Positions 4,839 through 5,770 of a stretch of DNA of 5,770 nucleotides are shown here, one piece after another. The stretch lies in assembly GCA_039208045.1 (NCBI GenBank), contig JBCCRH010000391.1:1-5770 (forward strand), given 5' to 3'. Positions within the stretch are counted from its first letter, which is position 1, and each line of letters starts with the position of its first letter. The notes beneath the pieces were generated by a model. The model was not told the DNA's origin. It worked only from the letters and a program-made list of their open reading frames with translations, and searched no databases. Both the position numbers and the translations under genes were made by a program. Origin of the DNA: JBCCRH01 sp039208045. Its GTDB lineage: Bacteria; Bacteroidota; Bacteroidia; Chitinophagales; Saprospiraceae.

Positions 4839-5770
4839 ATGTTGACCCGTTTGAAAGTCCAAGGATTTAAGAATTTATTTGATGTGGATATAAGGTTTGG
4901 ACCATTTACCTGCATTGCAGGTGAAAATGGTGTCGGAAAATCCAACATTTTTGATGCTATCCAATTCTTGAGCTATCTAGCGGATAAGCCGATAATTGAA
5001 GCTGCGGGCCTAGTAAGAAGTAGAAATAAAACTTTTATCAAAGGAGCAGCCATTAAGAACATATTTCATCAAGTTGGAGGTCAAATTGCAGATAGGATTA
5101 CATTCGAAGTAGAAATGATTATTCCTAGAGAAGGAGAAGACGAGCTGGGCCAGGAGGCGCGAGCAACTTACAATTTCTTAAGGTATTCATTGCAAATCGA
5201 ACTTTCTGAAGAGGATAATATCAATGAAAAAGAGCCTATTCGAATCGTAAAAGAAGAGCTAATTCCACTGAGGAAAGGTGATGCCAACAAGAATCTTTTA
5301 TTTAGACATTCTTCAAAGTGGAGAAATGAAACCATTAAAGGTAAGAGAAACGTTCCTTTTATCTCAACTTCCCAGGAAGAAGGAGAATATTATATAAATC
5401 TTCACCAAGATGGTGGTAGTAGTGGAAGACCGAGACCATTTTTAGCGAAGAATTTACCCCGTACCGTATTGTCAACAGCCAGTTATGCTTCAGAGACACC
5501 AACCGTACTGCTCGCCAGAAGAGAATTTCAGTCATGGAAAATGCTACAGTTGGAGCCGTCTTCTCTGAGAAATCCTGATGAACTCGACAAATTTTCTTAC
5601 CGCATAAGTCTCGGAAGTGATGGCTCTAATCTTGCATCTACCATTTTTAGGCTTTCTCAATTTTCAAAGCAGAGTAGTGATCTAGGAGAAAATGAAATCT
5701 ATGTGCAATTAGCAAATAGACTTTCGGATTTGATAGAGGACGTAAGAGCAATAAAAATTGATAAGGACGA
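4839..5770 (+). CDS. ABC/RecF-like AAA ATPase, N-terminal part (cut by window edge)
   Basis: P-loop ATPase of the RecF/SMC/ABC-like AAA type (AAA_21/AAA_23-like), 310 residues visible with the frame open at the edge. The N-terminus MLTRLKVQGFKNL is the usual first strand, and Walker A GENGVGKS sits at residues 28-35. LGSDGSNLAST (258-268) matches the conserved segment that follows the long insertion in this family. Residues about 60-250 form a charged insertion with no motif I recognise. Signature motif, Walker B and any C-terminal nuclease or TOPRIM domain would lie beyond the window. Such proteins occur in DNA repair, in OLD-like nucleases and in many phage-defence pairs; the sequence here does not decide among these. 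It starts 81 bp after the NTF2-like gene on the same strand with no Shine-Dalgarno; I found no good promoter or terminator in that gap, so read-through is possible. Several stretches are AT-rich compared with the preceding gene, hinting at a different origin. Confidence 0.9.
   Translation, partial: MLTRLKVQGFKNLFDVDIRFGPFTCIAGENGVGKSNIFDAIQFLSYLADKPIIEAAGLVRSRNKTFIKGAAIKNIFHQVGGQIADRITFEVEMIIPREGEDELGQEARATYNFLRYSLQIELSEEDNINEKEPIRIVKEELIPLRKGDANKNLLFRHSSKWRNETIKGKRNVPFISTSQEEGEYYINLHQDGGSSGRPRPFLAKNLPRTVLSTASYASETPTVLLARREFQSWKMLQLEPSSLRNPDELDKFSYRISLGSDGSNLASTIFRLSQFSKQSSDLGENEIYVQLANRLSDLIEDVRAIKIDKD

Overview
The window looks like a piece of a Bacteroidota chromosome, plausibly from the Saprospiria/Lewinella side; that finer placement is a guess. 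The evidence is a histidine kinase with the AHQLGTP H-box typical of that phylum, a ligase-associated DEXH helicase of a type common there, a general lack of Shine-Dalgarno sites, and a weak TTG / TAnnTTTG-like promoter. No rRNA, tRNA, CRISPR array or insertion sequence is visible.

Left part (1-2693, minus strand): a ligase-associated, Lhr-like DEXH-box helicase runs off the left edge with 491 N-terminal residues visible. A complete two-TM sensor histidine kinase lies 50 bp upstream of it in the same direction, so the two could be co-transcribed. No response regulator is in the window.

Middle (2694-3112): a 419-bp gene-poor region is dense in structure. It holds a probable kinase promoter with a ribosome binding site, two inverted repeats, a four-copy heptamer array, a GC-rich 8-bp-stem hairpin, an A9 run and a second, degenerate heptamer array of about 14 units. 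The second array runs into the 3' end of the next gene and supplies its last codons and stop.

Right part (3113-5770): an FkbM-type SAM-dependent methyltransferase (minus) and an exported protein with two NTF2/SnoaL-like domains (plus) are divergent. Their ATG codons share a CATG, so there is no intergenic space and each gene's promoter must lie in the other's coding region. After 81 bp comes the N-terminal 310 residues of an ABC/RecF-like AAA ATPase with a clear Walker A. It is more AT-rich in several stretches and runs off the right edge. It could be the first gene of an accessory or defence module, but its partner would be outside the window.

The genes do not form one pathway: DNA repair helicase, membrane signalling, methyl transfer, a secreted NTF2-fold protein and an ATPase. 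The least ordinary features are the heptamer repeats merging into a coding end, the G8 tract in the methyltransferase, the overlapping divergent start codons and the edge ATPase. No complete new system can be demonstrated from this sequence alone.
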